The notes: generated from the sequence alone by a model not told the origin. DNA of 64,000 nt from Gordonia sp049847105 (GCF_049847105.1 NZ_JBNCNS010000001.1:930001-994000); one strand, 5' to 3'. Counted from the first letter of the stretch, positions 45,447 to 55,029 are shown. Numbers and translations: made by a program.

Positions 45447-46247
45447 ATGAGCGACTATTCGGCACCGGTCGGTGCACCGATCTGGTTCGACTTGATGAGC
45501 AGTGACCCGGCGAAAGCGGTGGAGTTCTATGGCGCCCTCTTCGGCTGGGATGTCGAGGGCCCTCCGCGTGAGGAGTTCGGCGGCTACCAGAACTTCACCA
45601 AGAACGGTAAGCGGGTCGCGGGATTGAGCCCGTACATGGCTGAGGCGGGCGGTCCGGCCAACGTGTGGTCGATGTACCTGCGCACCGATGACCCGGCGGC
45701 CACCGGCAAGGCGATCGAGGAGGCCGGGGGAAGTGTCATGTTCCCGCCGATGGATGTCGGCGACGAGGGCACCATGATGGTCGCCACCGACACCGCGGGT
45801 GCCGCCATCGGATTCTGGAAGCCGAATCAGCATCACGGTTTCAGCCAGTGGGGCGATCACGGCACGCCGTACTGGTTCGAGTCCCACTCGAAGGAGTACG
45901 CGAAGTCGATCGAGTTCTACACGGCAGTCCTCGGTGCGCGCATCGAGGAGGTGGGCACCGGAGGTGACCCGGATGCCGTCGGACCCGATCACTACGGCCA
46001 GATGTTCATCGGCGAGAGTTCTTACTCCGGGATCATGGACGCCGCCAAGATCCACCCGGCGGAGGTGCCGTCGTTCTGGCAGGTTTACATCACCGTCGAC
46101 GACGTCGCGACGTCCGTGTCGCAGGTCGAGTCGCTCGGCGGCACCGTGCTGATGCCCGGCGAGGTGACGCCGTACGGCACGTTGGCCGCCCTGACCGACC
46201 CGATGGGCGCCATCATCTCCCTGGGACACCCGCCGGCCGGGATGTAG
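45447..46247 (+). CDS. VOC family protein (two glyoxalase-like domains)
   Basis: 266 residues with two vicinal-oxygen-chelate modules. Each begins with a pattern like PIWFDLMSSDPAKAVEFYGALFGW (first) and YWFESHSKEYAKSIEFYTAVLG (second) and ends with an ADP/DPMGA-type strand. The family includes glyoxalases, resistance proteins and isomerases. Metal ligands are not complete enough to assert an enzyme. Ribosome site GAGAGGA precedes the start. It is a single gene between convergent and divergent neighbours. Confidence 0.9.
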   Translation: MSDYSAPVGAPIWFDLMSSDPAKAVEFYGALFGWDVEGPPREEFGGYQNFTKNGKRVAGLSPYMAEAGGPANVWSMYLRTDDPAATGKAIEEAGGSVMFPPMDVGDEGTMMVATDTAGAAIGFWKPNQHHGFSQWGDHGTPYWFESHSKEYAKSIEFYTAVLGARIEEVGTGGDPDAVGPDHYGQMFIGESSYSGIMDAAKIHPAEVPSFWQVYITVDDVATSVSQVESLGGTVLMPGEVTPYGTLAALTDPMGAIISLGHPPAGM

Positions 46248-46253
46248 CCGTGG

Positions 46254-46525
46254 CTCCCGCGGGTCTGGTCGGCTCCCGCGGGTCTGGCCGGCTCCCGCGG
46301 GTTGTCGACCACCCGCGGGGACCGAGCACACCCGCGACCTCCCCGTCGACCTGCGTTTGCCGCCGGTCGAGTAACCACGCGCCACCCCATCCGCCGGTCG
46401 AGTAACCGCTAGCCGCTAGGCGAGCGGTGTATCGAGACCACGTGAGCCACAGGTGGTCTCGATACGGGGCCTCGCTACGCTCGGTGCCTACTCGACCAAC
46501 GGAGAGACACTGGACGCCTACTCGA
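46254..46525. repeat. Intergenic repeat region with large palindrome
   Basis: This 294-bp gap holds no gene. GGCTCCCGCGGGTCTGG-type units repeat in tandem (46254-46310), GCCGGTCGAGTAACC occurs twice, and a perfect 13-bp inverted repeat (46429-46441 / 46453-46465, 11-nt loop) is flanked by GGTCGAGTA on one side and TACTCGACC on the other. This is the look of a dispersed actinobacterial palindromic element. Confidence 0.8.
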
Positions 46526-46541
46526 CCGTGCATCGCAGGCG

Positions 46542-47999
46542 CTACATCTGCGCCCAGACCGTCTTCGACTGCAGGTAGGTGTCGACACCCGCCTTGCCGG
46601 CCTCGAAACCCCAGCCGGACTGCTTGTACCCGCCGAACGGCATCGAGTGGTCGAACTGCAACTGGCAGTTGAGCCCCACGGTCCCCGCCTTCACCCTCTT
46701 CGCGAGGCGATGTGCCCGAGCGAGATTCGAGGTCCAGATGGTCCCGGCGAGACCGTAATCCGTGTCGTTGGCGAGCGCGATGGCCTCGTCTTCGTCATCG
46801 AACGGCAGAACGGTGACGACCGGCCCGAAGATCTCTTCCTGGAACAGCCTGCTCGTGGACGGATCGACCTTGGTGGCCACGGTCGGGTGCACGAAGTACC
46901 CCTTCCGGTCGAGGCGATGTCCACCCGTGACGAGCTCGACGCCGTCGCTGCGCCCCTGATCGAGGTAACCCATCACGCGCTTCAGCTGCTTCTCACTGAT
47001 GAGCGGACCGATCATGGCGCCCTCGTCCTGCGGCCCACCCAGCAACAGGTTGTCCGCCATCGTCGCAATGCCCTCGACGACACGTTCGTAGACACCGCGC
47101 TGTGCGAAAATACGCGATCCCAGCATGCACACCTGCCCCGAGTGCAGGAAGCAGCCGAAGCCGGCCATCGCGATCGCCGTATCCAGGTCGGCGTCGTCGA
47201 AGATGAGAACCGGTGACTTGCCGCCGAGTTCGAGTGTGACCTTGTTGAGGTTGCTGGACGCGGAGGCGTGCATGATCTCCCGGCCGACCTCGGTCGAGCC
47301 GGTGAACGCGACCTTCTCCACGTCGGGATGTGCGGTGATCTGTGCACCCACGGTGTGGCCGTAGCCGTTCACGAGATTCACCACACCCTCGGGCACGCCC
47401 GCCTGGGCAAGTATTCTGGTGAGCACGAGCGCCGAGAGCGGTGTCTCCTCAGCAGGTTTGACGACCGTGCTGCAACCCGCCGCCAGCGCAGGCGCGAGTT
47501 TGGCACAGAAGTTGAACACCGGACCGTTCCACGGGAAGATCAGTCCCACAACGCCGTACGGCTCCCTCAACGTGTAGGCGTGCATATGCGACTCGACGCC
47601 CGTCAGCCCACCGGTGTTCACATCTCGCGCGATTCCGTCGATCTTGGTGCACCAACCGGCGTAGTAGCGGAACCACTCCGAACCGACCGCCGTGATCACC
47701 TTGGCCTGCGATGGCGGGATGCCCGCATTGACCGACTCGAGATCGGCCAGCAGATCGGCATTCTCGTCGATCAGGTCGGCGACTCGCCACAAGATCTTGG
47801 CGCGATCGTAATCGGGCACACCTGACCACACTCCGGAGTCGGCCGCCTTCTTTGCCTGCGCAACCGCATTGTCGACTGCTTCTGGACCGACGTCAGTGAA
47901 CTCGGTGATCTGCTCCTCGGTCGCCGGGTCCACTATGGGAATCACCTCCCCTGTTCCCGGTAGGTCGCGGATCTCGTCCAGCACCGACTGCACCGTCAT
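46542..47999 (-). CDS. Aldehyde dehydrogenase family protein
   Basis: 485 residues from ATG 47999. Signatures include PWNGPVFNF, the NAD-binding VAFTGSTEVG, the catalytic Glu in VTLELGGKSP and the catalytic Cys in SGQVCMLGSR. The C-terminus has the usual PFGGYKQSGWG. It oxidises an aldehyde to an acid with NAD(P)+ in the cytosol; the substrate is not determinable, and a steroid or side-chain aldehyde is possible from context. It is a single-gene unit; the upstream gap carries a perfect palindrome. Confidence 0.94.
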   Translation of the reverse strand: MTVQSVLDEIRDLPGTGEVIPIVDPATEEQITEFTDVGPEAVDNAVAQAKKAADSGVWSGVPDYDRAKILWRVADLIDENADLLADLESVNAGIPPSQAKVITAVGSEWFRYYAGWCTKIDGIARDVNTGGLTGVESHMHAYTLREPYGVVGLIFPWNGPVFNFCAKLAPALAAGCSTVVKPAEETPLSALVLTRILAQAGVPEGVVNLVNGYGHTVGAQITAHPDVEKVAFTGSTEVGREIMHASASSNLNKVTLELGGKSPVLIFDDADLDTAIAMAGFGCFLHSGQVCMLGSRIFAQRGVYERVVEGIATMADNLLLGGPQDEGAMIGPLISEKQLKRVMGYLDQGRSDGVELVTGGHRLDRKGYFVHPTVATKVDPSTSRLFQEEIFGPVVTVLPFDDEDEAIALANDTDYGLAGTIWTSNLARAHRLAKRVKAGTVGLNCQLQFDHSMPFGGYKQSGWGFEAGKAGVDTYLQSKTVWAQM

Positions 48000-48053
48000 G
48001 TTCGTCCCCTTCGCTTCTCGGTGATTCTCTGCGGAAGGCCCACATATCGGGCC

Positions 48054-48067
48054 GCTCTCGCGAGAGC
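48054..48067. promoter_or_regulatory. Perfect palindrome upstream of aldehyde dehydrogenase
   Basis: GCTCTCGCGAGAGC is a perfect 14-bp palindrome 54 bp upstream of the dehydrogenase start. The surrounding gap (48000-48224) shows no other gene. It could be a dimeric-repressor site for either divergent unit. Confidence 0.4.
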
Positions 48068-48227
48068 GTGATCCACCGGCCCGGGAGATGTCCAGCATCA
48101 TCTCGGTGGTCGGGAGCGCCCTTGTCATCGGCATGGGACGCCACGTAGGAACTGGGAAGAGTGGTTCGCACACGACTGTTCGGAATGCGGATGCCTGGGG
48201 CCGCGGAAGGTCACGAAAGGAGAAATG

Positions 48228-48350
48228 GTGAGCCATCCGAAAGGGAAAGACGCAGAGGACAATGGCAGCGCGGGGGGCTCCGGACCATGGGTGACCCATC
48301 CTGACGGCTACGCCGGGACATCCACCACGGTGCGGGGGAGTCGGTCATGA
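48228..48350 (+). CDS. Possible 40-residue small protein leading the Mce-associated genes
   Basis: GTG 48228 (or ATG 48225) follows AAAGGAG and runs 40 codons to a TGA that overlaps the next gene's ATG by 4 nt (ATGA). The product is hydrophilic, Gly/Ser-rich, with MSHPKGKDAEDNGSAGG at its start. The good ribosome site and overlap are typical of a real cotranscribed gene, but it could be only a leader peptide coupling translation of the downstream gene. No homolog is known to me. Confidence 0.5.
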   Translation: MSHPKGKDAEDNGSAGGSGPWVTHPDGYAGTSTTVRGSRS

Positions 48351-49315
48351 CGCGATCGCTCCTGAACGGGTCGGACGAGGTCGCCCGGTCCCCCGATCCG
48401 TCCGACGAGGCCACCGATCTCGAAGTCGCGGAGGCCGAGGTCGCCGCCGCCGAAGCCGAGGCGGCCGCCGCACGAGCCCGCGCAAATGCCGCCTTGGCCC
48501 GCGCACGCGTTGCACGCACGCAGCGTGGTGAGGCGAAGGCGACCGCCGACGGGGAAACCGTGAGCGTGCACCCGGAGTCCGGTGCCGTCGCCCTGACTGC
48601 CGCAGAGAAGACGGACGGAAAGCGCGCCGGCAAGGACACTGCGGTCGCGGACGACGGCTCCGATCCACACTCCGCCGCCGATACGACGACGGCCGTCACC
48701 GCTGACGGTTCCGATCCAGATGCGAGTAGCGCCGCCACGGATGCTGTTGTCCACCACGACCCCACCGACCGGCCGGGCAGAATCCGCCGCCTCGCGCAGA
48801 CCACTCGGCGTCGAATGCCCTCACTTCGGCGACCGACGAAACGAGGCATGGCGATAACGGTGATGTCGGTGATCACCGTCGCAACACTTGTGACAACCGG
48901 CCTCATCGGCTGGCATCACCACACAGCGACATCTGAACACGAACGTGCACAAGCCTTCACGGCTGCGGCCGACCGCGGGGTCACAGCGATCACATCGCTG
49001 GATTTCAACAACGCGCAACGTGACGTCCAACGCATCCTCGACCAATCCACCGGCGCCTTCTACAACGACTTCAAGGGCCGTGCAAAGGACTTCACGTCGG
49101 TCATCGAGCAATCGAAGGTGACCACGAAGGGCAAGGTCACCGGATCGGCAGTCGAGTCGATGAGCGGTGATGACGCCGTCATCCTGGTCTCGGCCAGTTC
49201 GGACGTCACCAACGCCGCCGGCGCGAAGCAGGAACCACGGACGTGGCGTCTGCGTGTGACCGTGTCCGACGTAGACGGAACGATGAAGATCTCGAAGGTG
49301 GATTTCGTACCATGA
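48347..49315 (+). CDS. Mce-associated membrane protein, locus 2 (first)
   Basis: 322 residues. An unusually long N-terminal region includes an Ala/Glu/Arg-rich heptad-like stretch (EVAEAEVAAAEAEAAAARAR), probably a coiled coil, then acidic disordered sequence, one membrane segment (ITVMSVITVATLVTTGLIGW) and an extracytoplasmic domain ending KISKVDFVP. The Mas layout is clear. It is on the strand opposite to, and converging on, the mceF of locus 2, and overlaps the second Mas gene by 4 nt. Confidence 0.85.
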   Translation: MTRSLLNGSDEVARSPDPSDEATDLEVAEAEVAAAEAEAAAARARANAALARARVARTQRGEAKATADGETVSVHPESGAVALTAAEKTDGKRAGKDTAVADDGSDPHSAADTTTAVTADGSDPDASSAATDAVVHHDPTDRPGRIRRLAQTTRRRMPSLRRPTKRGMAITVMSVITVATLVTTGLIGWHHHTATSEHERAQAFTAAADRGVTAITSLDFNNAQRDVQRILDQSTGAFYNDFKGRAKDFTSVIEQSKVTTKGKVTGSAVESMSGDDAVILVSASSDVTNAAGAKQEPRTWRLRVTVSDVDGTMKISKVDFVP

Positions 49316-49989
49316 GCTTGCCCAGAACGTCCGAGGCCGACACCGATCTCGGCGACAACGACACCTCGGCGGATTCCGCGCAGAGCGCCGCTGACATCGA
49401 CCCGGATACCGTCGTCGAGCCTGACGCCGAGTCCGATGATGCCGGGCCCGACGCGCAGCGGCAGACACCGCGAGGCCGGATGCGCAAAGTCCGTTCGGCT
49501 TTCGGCAGGGGGCGATTCGTCCCGATCGCGCTGGGTGTCTCGACGATCGCTGCCGTGGCGGCCGCCGGCACCGCCTATGCCACCGTGTACCGCGATGACC
49601 AGGCCACCAACGGTGATTCGGCGCGCGAGGCGGTGGCCGCCGCGAACGACGGCACGGTGGCATTACTGTCCTATTCGCCCAAGTCCCTCGACGCCGATCT
49701 TGCGAAGGGTCAGTCACACCTCACCGGCCAATTCCTGACGTACTACAAGGAATTCACCGCAAAGGTGGTGAAACCCGCCGCCACCGAGAACAACGTCGAG
49801 ACCAAGGCACAGGTGGTCCGCTCAGCGGTGTCGAAGCTGTCGGTGGACGACGCGGAGATCCTGTCCTTCGTCAACCAGTCGACGACGAGCAAGACCAAGC
49901 CGGACCCCGAATTGACCTCCAGCAGCGTCAAAGTCGCCCTGCACCGGGTGGATGGCAACTGGCTGATCTCGTCGTTCGATCCGGTCTGA
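49312..49989 (+). CDS. Mce-associated membrane protein, locus 2 (second)
   Basis: 225 residues from ATG 49312. An acidic disordered N-terminus (about 65 residues) precedes one membrane segment (FVPIALGVSTIAAVAAAGTA) and a domain with FLTYYKEFTAKVV and the terminal GNWLISSFDPV, typical of Mas proteins. With the preceding gene it makes a two-Mas pair, as follows mceF in other loci, but here inverted relative to the mce operon. Confidence 0.86.
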   Translation: MSLPRTSEADTDLGDNDTSADSAQSAADIDPDTVVEPDAESDDAGPDAQRQTPRGRMRKVRSAFGRGRFVPIALGVSTIAAVAAAGTAYATVYRDDQATNGDSAREAVAAANDGTVALLSYSPKSLDADLAKGQSHLTGQFLTYYKEFTAKVVKPAATENNVETKAQVVRSAVSKLSVDDAEILSFVNQSTTSKTKPDPELTSSSVKVALHRVDGNWLISSFDPV

Positions 49990-50021
49990 GCACCTTCACG
50001 GCTCCACGATCACCTCGATCC

Positions 50022-50161
50022 ACCGCTCGTTTCGGCGAGCGGTAAATCTGTCTGCGGTGATCGTCCACAGCCGGCACTCATCTGGCGGGGTGGCCGTCAC
50101 GGGATGAGCTGCTCCGACTCCCACTCGCCCTGAGAGGGCCGACCCATGTCACGGCCCTCTC
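50022..50161. terminator. Two hairpins between convergent Mas and mceF genes
   Basis: ACCGCTCG-TTTCGG-CGAGCGGT (50022-50043) and GAGAGGGCC-N12-GGCCCTCTC (50132-50161) are perfect stems of 8 and 9 bp in the 198-bp convergent gap. No gene is seen. They probably end transcription from both sides. Confidence 0.5.
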
Positions 50162-50187
50162 GTGTCAACCGTCGGTCGGGCGTGACG

Positions 50188-51606
50188 TCATCGCGGAAAC
50201 ATTCCCTGCCACGATGACGCGCGTCCCGGCCGCGTGAGATTCGTCTGTCGGTAAGCGGTTCCGTCGTCACCGACATAGGTGCCGTCGTCCGGGTCGTATT
50301 GCGCAGCCGCCACCGAGGGTTTCGTCGACGATCCGCCGCCGGTGTACGACGAGGGGGTGATGCCCTGCCGCTGCAGATTCGGATCCGGAGGGTACGGCCC
50401 GACCACCGGTTGCCTGGTGGCCAGGGGCTTGAACTCCTCGTCGCTGTTGCACATGGCCGCAGTTGCCGCACGTTTGCCCGGATGGGACAGACATGGGATG
50501 TTGCGCGCGCCGCGTACTCCGATCGGACTGTTCTGCGGCAACTTGCAATACAGATCGCTGGGTGTATCGATGGTGGTGGTGTCCTCCGGGGGCCGCCATT
50601 TCGACGGCGGCAAGAACCCGACGGTGCAGGCAGGCGGATCTGAGGTTCCGCTGATCCGGAAGGTTCCCAGTCCCCACTGCGTGCCATTGCGATTCGGTTG
50701 TACCGCTTGGATCATCGAGATCGCCGGTGGCAGGAGAACGAGGATCTGCTCGAGACCGGCGTTGTACGTCACGGCGAGCTGGCCGACCGTGGTCAGGTTG
50801 GCAAGGAGAACCGGCAGGGTCAGCTTGACCGAATCCAGTGTCTTCTCCACCTCATCCGCAAATCCAGGACCGGAAGTGAGCAGCCGGCGAACCTGCGGTG
50901 TGTTGGTGACCACTTGCCCGGTGAAACCCTCGAGGTTGGTCGTCCACATGCGGATCGCATCGACGCTGTCGACCTGCGAGTCCACCAGGGGTACCGAATC
51001 TTTCAGCAAACTGCTGGTGTCACTCCCGACGTCCTTGAGTCCGGCGGCCAGCGTCGACGACGAGGTCAGCAATCTTTGCAGATCGTAACCTCGCCCGCCG
51101 AGACTGTCGTTCAGTTCGTCGACGAGTGTGAACAAACGGTCTTTCGGGATGCTGGTGACGAGACCGTTGAGCTTCTCCAACATGGGCGCGACCGGAGGCG
51201 GGACGTTCACCTCGCCCGACTCGATGACCGAGCCGTTGTGGAGGTATGGCGGGTTGCTCGTCTTCGGCCGGAGATTGACGTAGAGCTCGCCGATGGCCGA
51301 CATGCTGCGGATATCTGCTTCGAGATCGCTGGGGATGTGCTGGTCGCTGCTGATCGAGAGCGTGGCCTTGATTCCCGTGTCGGTCAGGGCGACGTCGGTG
51401 ACCTGGCCCACGTCGACGCCGCGGTAGCTGACATTGGCGAACTTGTAGAGACCTCCGGTGCGGTCGGCCTGCAGCGTCACGTTGATCCGACCGACTCCGA
51501 TCTTCGACTGAACCTTCATATAGGAGAACAGCATCATCCACGTGGCGATGAGCGCCACCACGGTGAAGATGACCAGCTGAGCACGTACGAACCGCGAAAG
51601 GATCAT
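50188..51606 (-). CDS. MCE family protein, MceF position, locus 2
   Basis: 472 residues. The N-terminal anchor is LVIFTVVALIATWMMLFSYM, then the MCE domain with LQADRTGGLYKFANVSYRGV and DVGQVTDVAL, a helical domain, and a long Pro/Gly/Ser-rich C-terminal tail with Cys residues. It is the last gene of mce locus 2 and converges with the Mas genes. The start overlaps the MceE stop by 4 nt. Confidence 0.93.
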   Translation of the reverse strand: MILSRFVRAQLVIFTVVALIATWMMLFSYMKVQSKIGVGRINVTLQADRTGGLYKFANVSYRGVDVGQVTDVALTDTGIKATLSISSDQHIPSDLEADIRSMSAIGELYVNLRPKTSNPPYLHNGSVIESGEVNVPPPVAPMLEKLNGLVTSIPKDRLFTLVDELNDSLGGRGYDLQRLLTSSSTLAAGLKDVGSDTSSLLKDSVPLVDSQVDSVDAIRMWTTNLEGFTGQVVTNTPQVRRLLTSGPGFADEVEKTLDSVKLTLPVLLANLTTVGQLAVTYNAGLEQILVLLPPAISMIQAVQPNRNGTQWGLGTFRISGTSDPPACTVGFLPPSKWRPPEDTTTIDTPSDLYCKLPQNSPIGVRGARNIPCLSHPGKRAATAAMCNSDEEFKPLATRQPVVGPYPPDPNLQRQGITPSSYTGGGSSTKPSVAAAQYDPDDGTYVGDDGTAYRQTNLTRPGRASSWQGMFPR

Positions 51607-52745
51607 CGGCCACCTCGACTCTTGGGGGCAACGGGGAAGAACAACGGATTGTGGGTCGGCTGCCGGCTGTAGCCGGGGTCCCCTGGCGCGAAGGGCACCG
51701 TTTCATTCGGATCGCCCAACGGGGTCCCCAGCAACAGTTCCTTCTTCAATCGCGGCACCGTCAGGTCGATGGTTGCGTGGAGATTCAGGTAGTCACCGCG
51801 CACGGCCCGGTCGATCACGCTCTGCCCGTATGGAAAGACCAGGGCGTACGCCAGTGCGGCATTCATCTGGGGCCCGACATCGGCGAGCGACCTCAGTGTC
51901 GGTTGTAGATGACGCAGATCGGCCAACAGGTCTGATTGAACCTGCGTCACCACGCCGGTGGTGGTGTCGGCGAAGACCCGGAGGCGGTCCACTGCTGTGG
52001 TGATCTTCGGCATCTGCTGTTCCAGGACGGCCAAGCCGGGCGGGATCTTTTGCAGCGCATCCTCGATCACGTCGTTCTGGGCGGCGAACCCCGAACTCAG
52101 ACGACGCGCCTGCGTCAGCAGATCCACCAGATCTCCGCGTTGGCGGTTCAGGGTGTTGACAAAAGTCGACATCCGTCCCAGGAGTTCGCGGGTGTCGTCC
52201 TCCCGCCCGCCGAATCCATCGTTGAGTGACCGGATGATTCCACCCAACTGGCCCATTCCACCGCCGTTCACCACCGATGACACAGCAGCCAGGGTCTCCT
52301 CCGTCGACGGATATGAGGCCGAACGAGTGAGGGGAATTCTCGAGCCAGGGGCAAGCCGGCCTGCCGGGGCCTCACCCTTGGGCGGATCAAGAGCGAGGTG
52401 CATCGAACCCAGCAAACTCGTCTGGCCGACGGTCGCCTTGGCGTTGCCCGGCACAACGGTGCCGCGCTTCAGTCGCACATCAACCTCCGCGTGCCAGGCG
52501 CGCACCCGCATGTGACCGACGCTGCCCACTTCGACGTCGTCGATGAACACGGGCGAATTCTCCGATAGCGTACCGACGTTCCCGATCTCCACAGTGATGT
52601 GATAGTCGTTTCCGGAGGTTCCCACGGTGCCGGGCAGCGGCAGCGAGTTCACCCCGTTCCACTGACATCCGGCGCCCAGCACAGTCACGCAGAGCAAGGT
52701 CAGGACCAATCGCACCACCCGCGTCCGGCGTGATCGTCCGATCAT
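51603..52745 (-). CDS. MCE family lipoprotein, MceE position, locus 2
   Basis: 380 residues from ATG 52745. The signal peptide ends in lipobox LGAGC (Cys about 27), the predicted lipidation site. The MCE domain follows (VGTLSENSPVFIDDVEVGSV), then the helical domain and a Pro-rich tail. It is the lipid-anchored subunit expected at this position and overlaps both neighbours by 4 nt. Confidence 0.93.
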   Translation of the reverse strand: MIGRSRRTRVVRLVLTLLCVTVLGAGCQWNGVNSLPLPGTVGTSGNDYHITVEIGNVGTLSENSPVFIDDVEVGSVGHMRVRAWHAEVDVRLKRGTVVPGNAKATVGQTSLLGSMHLALDPPKGEAPAGRLAPGSRIPLTRSASYPSTEETLAAVSSVVNGGGMGQLGGIIRSLNDGFGGREDDTRELLGRMSTFVNTLNRQRGDLVDLLTQARRLSSGFAAQNDVIEDALQKIPPGLAVLEQQMPKITTAVDRLRVFADTTTGVVTQVQSDLLADLRHLQPTLRSLADVGPQMNAALAYALVFPYGQSVIDRAVRGDYLNLHATIDLTVPRLKKELLLGTPLGDPNETVPFAPGDPGYSRQPTHNPLFFPVAPKSRGGR

Positions 52746-53983
52746 CGTCGCCCTCCCTGTCCCGGCAGGAGAAGCTGGTCCCGCGACCGCGCACTCGTCC
52801 CCTGCGGTTTGCTCGGCATGAGGCTCTTCTCGCTGTAGATCACATTCGATGGATCCGGTCCCAGAACCGGATTCACCGGCACCGGCAGGTAATTGAAGGC
52901 CAGCATCGGCGCAATCGGACCGAGGTACTTTCGACATCTCTTAGCGCCTTCGGCTGCGGTCAGGTTCTCGATGCTGGCCACCGACGAGCAGATGAATTGA
53001 ATCGGGTTGGAGAAGTTGTTGACGGTGAAGACCCCCGTCTCCGTCCCGGTGTCCGGGTTGTAGATGTTGTAGAAGTTGGAGAGATTGGTGGGGAACGCAT
53101 GTAACAGCTGTTCCACGTCGGCGTGATGATCGACCAGGATCTGTGTCACCGATCCGAGTCGCCGCACCTGCTCTGATGCGGCATCGCGGTTGTCGACGAC
53201 AAAGCGTTGCACGTCTTGTACTGCGCGGGCCAAGGTCTTGAGGGCCTTGTCGAGATCAGATCGGCTGCCGTTCAGCACCGAGGTCAGGGTTGCCAGACGA
53301 TTCTCGAACTGCACGATCTGGGTGCCGCTGTCACGCACCGCACTGACAAAGGCTCGGACATTACGGATGGTATCGGCGATGTTCCCGGTGTTCTCTCCGA
53401 GAAGTTGTGCCAGGTTGCCGAGTTCGCCCAGCGTGGTGCCGAGCTTCTGACCTTTGCCGTCGAGCGCACGTGAGGAACTGTCCACGAACCGTCCGACCGA
53501 GCTCCCCGAGACTCCGCCCTGAGGTCCCAGATCGGTTGCCAGACGTGTCAATTGGTCCTTGACCTCATCCCATTCGACAGGCACAGCGGTCCGTGTACGC
53601 GGGATGGTCGCTCCGTCGCCGATGACCGGACCGCTCGTCGCATACGCCGGCGCTAGCTGGACGTAGCGATTGGCCACCAGATTCTGGGCGACGATGATCG
53701 CTCGCGCATCTGCCGGGATCTTGACTCCGTGATCCACCTTCAGCTCCATCCGGACCGTCTGACCCTGGGGCTCGATGGCGGCGATCTTGCCCACCTTGAC
53801 ACCCGAGACACGCACATCGTCGCCGACGTAGATCCCGGTGGTTGTCTCGAAGATTGCATCGATCCTCGTCGGCCGGGTCAGCTGCCGGTATCCGACGATC
53901 AGCCCCGCAACCACCACCACGATCAGGACCGCAGCGATCACGGTTGTCCTGGTGTGCCTCGTCATCGGCTTCAACCGCCTCAT
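52742..53983 (-). CDS. MCE family protein, MceD position, locus 2
   Basis: 413 residues. A basic N-terminus and one anchor (TTVIAAVLIVVVVAGLIVGY) precede the MCE domain with FETTTGIYVGDDVRVSGVKV and GKIAAIEPQ. The helical region and a tail with two Cys follow (FICSSVASIE and KRCRKYLG). The start overlaps the MceC stop (ATGA). Confidence 0.93.
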   Translation of the reverse strand: MRRLKPMTRHTRTTVIAAVLIVVVVAGLIVGYRQLTRPTRIDAIFETTTGIYVGDDVRVSGVKVGKIAAIEPQGQTVRMELKVDHGVKIPADARAIIVAQNLVANRYVQLAPAYATSGPVIGDGATIPRTRTAVPVEWDEVKDQLTRLATDLGPQGGVSGSSVGRFVDSSSRALDGKGQKLGTTLGELGNLAQLLGENTGNIADTIRNVRAFVSAVRDSGTQIVQFENRLATLTSVLNGSRSDLDKALKTLARAVQDVQRFVVDNRDAASEQVRRLGSVTQILVDHHADVEQLLHAFPTNLSNFYNIYNPDTGTETGVFTVNNFSNPIQFICSSVASIENLTAAEGAKRCRKYLGPIAPMLAFNYLPVPVNPVLGPDPSNVIYSEKSLMPSKPQGTSARSRDQLLLPGQGGRR

Positions 53984-55029
53984 CGTCCACCGCCCGGTAG
54001 CGGGAACTGAGCGCCCGGCAACGGGAACTTCGACTCCGGATGGACGCCGAAGGCCCGGTCGATGAAGGGTTGAAGGAGTGGACCGGGCAGCAGGTTGGCA
54101 ACGTACGCCTGATAAAAGGGACCACTCGACACTGCTTCGCCCTGGGTCTGGGACACCTTGACGTACCCGGAGATGGCCTTGCCGACGTCATCACGGTTAC
54201 GCTCCAGCATGGCGAGGACCGAGTTCAGTGACGTGAGGGTCGGCTTGAGTTGTTCCTCGTTGTCGGCCACCAGGTTTGTGAGCTCCCTGGCCACCGCCGC
54301 GGTGTTCACGAGCAGCGACGAGATCTCCTGACGTCGATCCACCAGCACGTCGAGAAGCATGTTCGCGTTGAGGATCAGCGAATTGATGCGATTGGCGCGC
54401 GACCCGATCACCGAGGTGACGTCGCTGGTGGTCGACAGCAATGTGCGAAGGGCCTCGTTGCGGGAGTTGATGCCGCGCGACATCTCCGTCAGGCCGTCGA
54501 GGGTCGGCGCCAGGTCCGGGGACACGTCGTTCATGGTCTTCGACAACACATTCAGCGATTTGTTCAACGACGACGTGTCGATGCCCTTGGAGTTGGTCGT
54601 CAGATCGTCGACCGCCTCGTTCAGCGAGTATGGCGAGGAGGTGCGGGACACCGGGATCACCTCGGTCGGACCGATGGTGCCGGACCCAGAGGGAGCGACT
54701 GTCAGAATACGCTGCCCCAGAAGCGATCCCGTTCGGATCTGCACGGTCGTGGTCTGACCGAGCCGGGTTGATTGGTCGACGGTGAATGTCACCCTCGCCT
54801 TGCCCTGCTCCAGGTTCACATCGGTGACCGAACCCACCCGCGCACCGGACACCATCACATCCGCCCCACCGGACAGTCCCGCGGCCTCCTCGAAATCCGC
54901 CTGATAGGTGACCGACGTGAACCAGGTGGTGACCTTGGCCATGTTCAATCCGGCCAGGACCAGAAGGACGATGAGGGTCAATCCCACAAAGCCCGACCTG
55001 ATCAGCCCCGCACCGCGATAACGCAGCAT
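53980..55029 (-). CDS. MCE family protein, MceC position, locus 2
   Basis: 349 residues from ATG 55029, preceded by GGGGAGG 11 nt upstream; a GTG at 55041 overlaps that site and is less likely. One anchor (FVGLTLIVLLVLAGL), MCE domain with FEEAAGLSGGADVMVSGARV, helical domain, and a short tail rich in Pro and Gly. It overlaps the MceB stop by 1 nt. Confidence 0.92.
   Translation of the reverse strand: MLRYRGAGLIRSGFVGLTLIVLLVLAGLNMAKVTTWFTSVTYQADFEEAAGLSGGADVMVSGARVGSVTDVNLEQGKARVTFTVDQSTRLGQTTTVQIRTGSLLGQRILTVAPSGSGTIGPTEVIPVSRTSSPYSLNEAVDDLTTNSKGIDTSSLNKSLNVLSKTMNDVSPDLAPTLDGLTEMSRGINSRNEALRTLLSTTSDVTSVIGSRANRINSLILNANMLLDVLVDRRQEISSLLVNTAAVARELTNLVADNEEQLKPTLTSLNSVLAMLERNRDDVGKAISGYVKVSQTQGEAVSSGPFYQAYVANLLPGPLLQPFIDRAFGVHPESKFPLPGAQFPLPGGGR

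Noticed and set aside
46254..46525. Repeat region considered as a CRISPR array or insertion sequence
   Set aside because: There are no regular spacers, no transposase gene and no cas gene nearby; the region fits a small palindromic element better.
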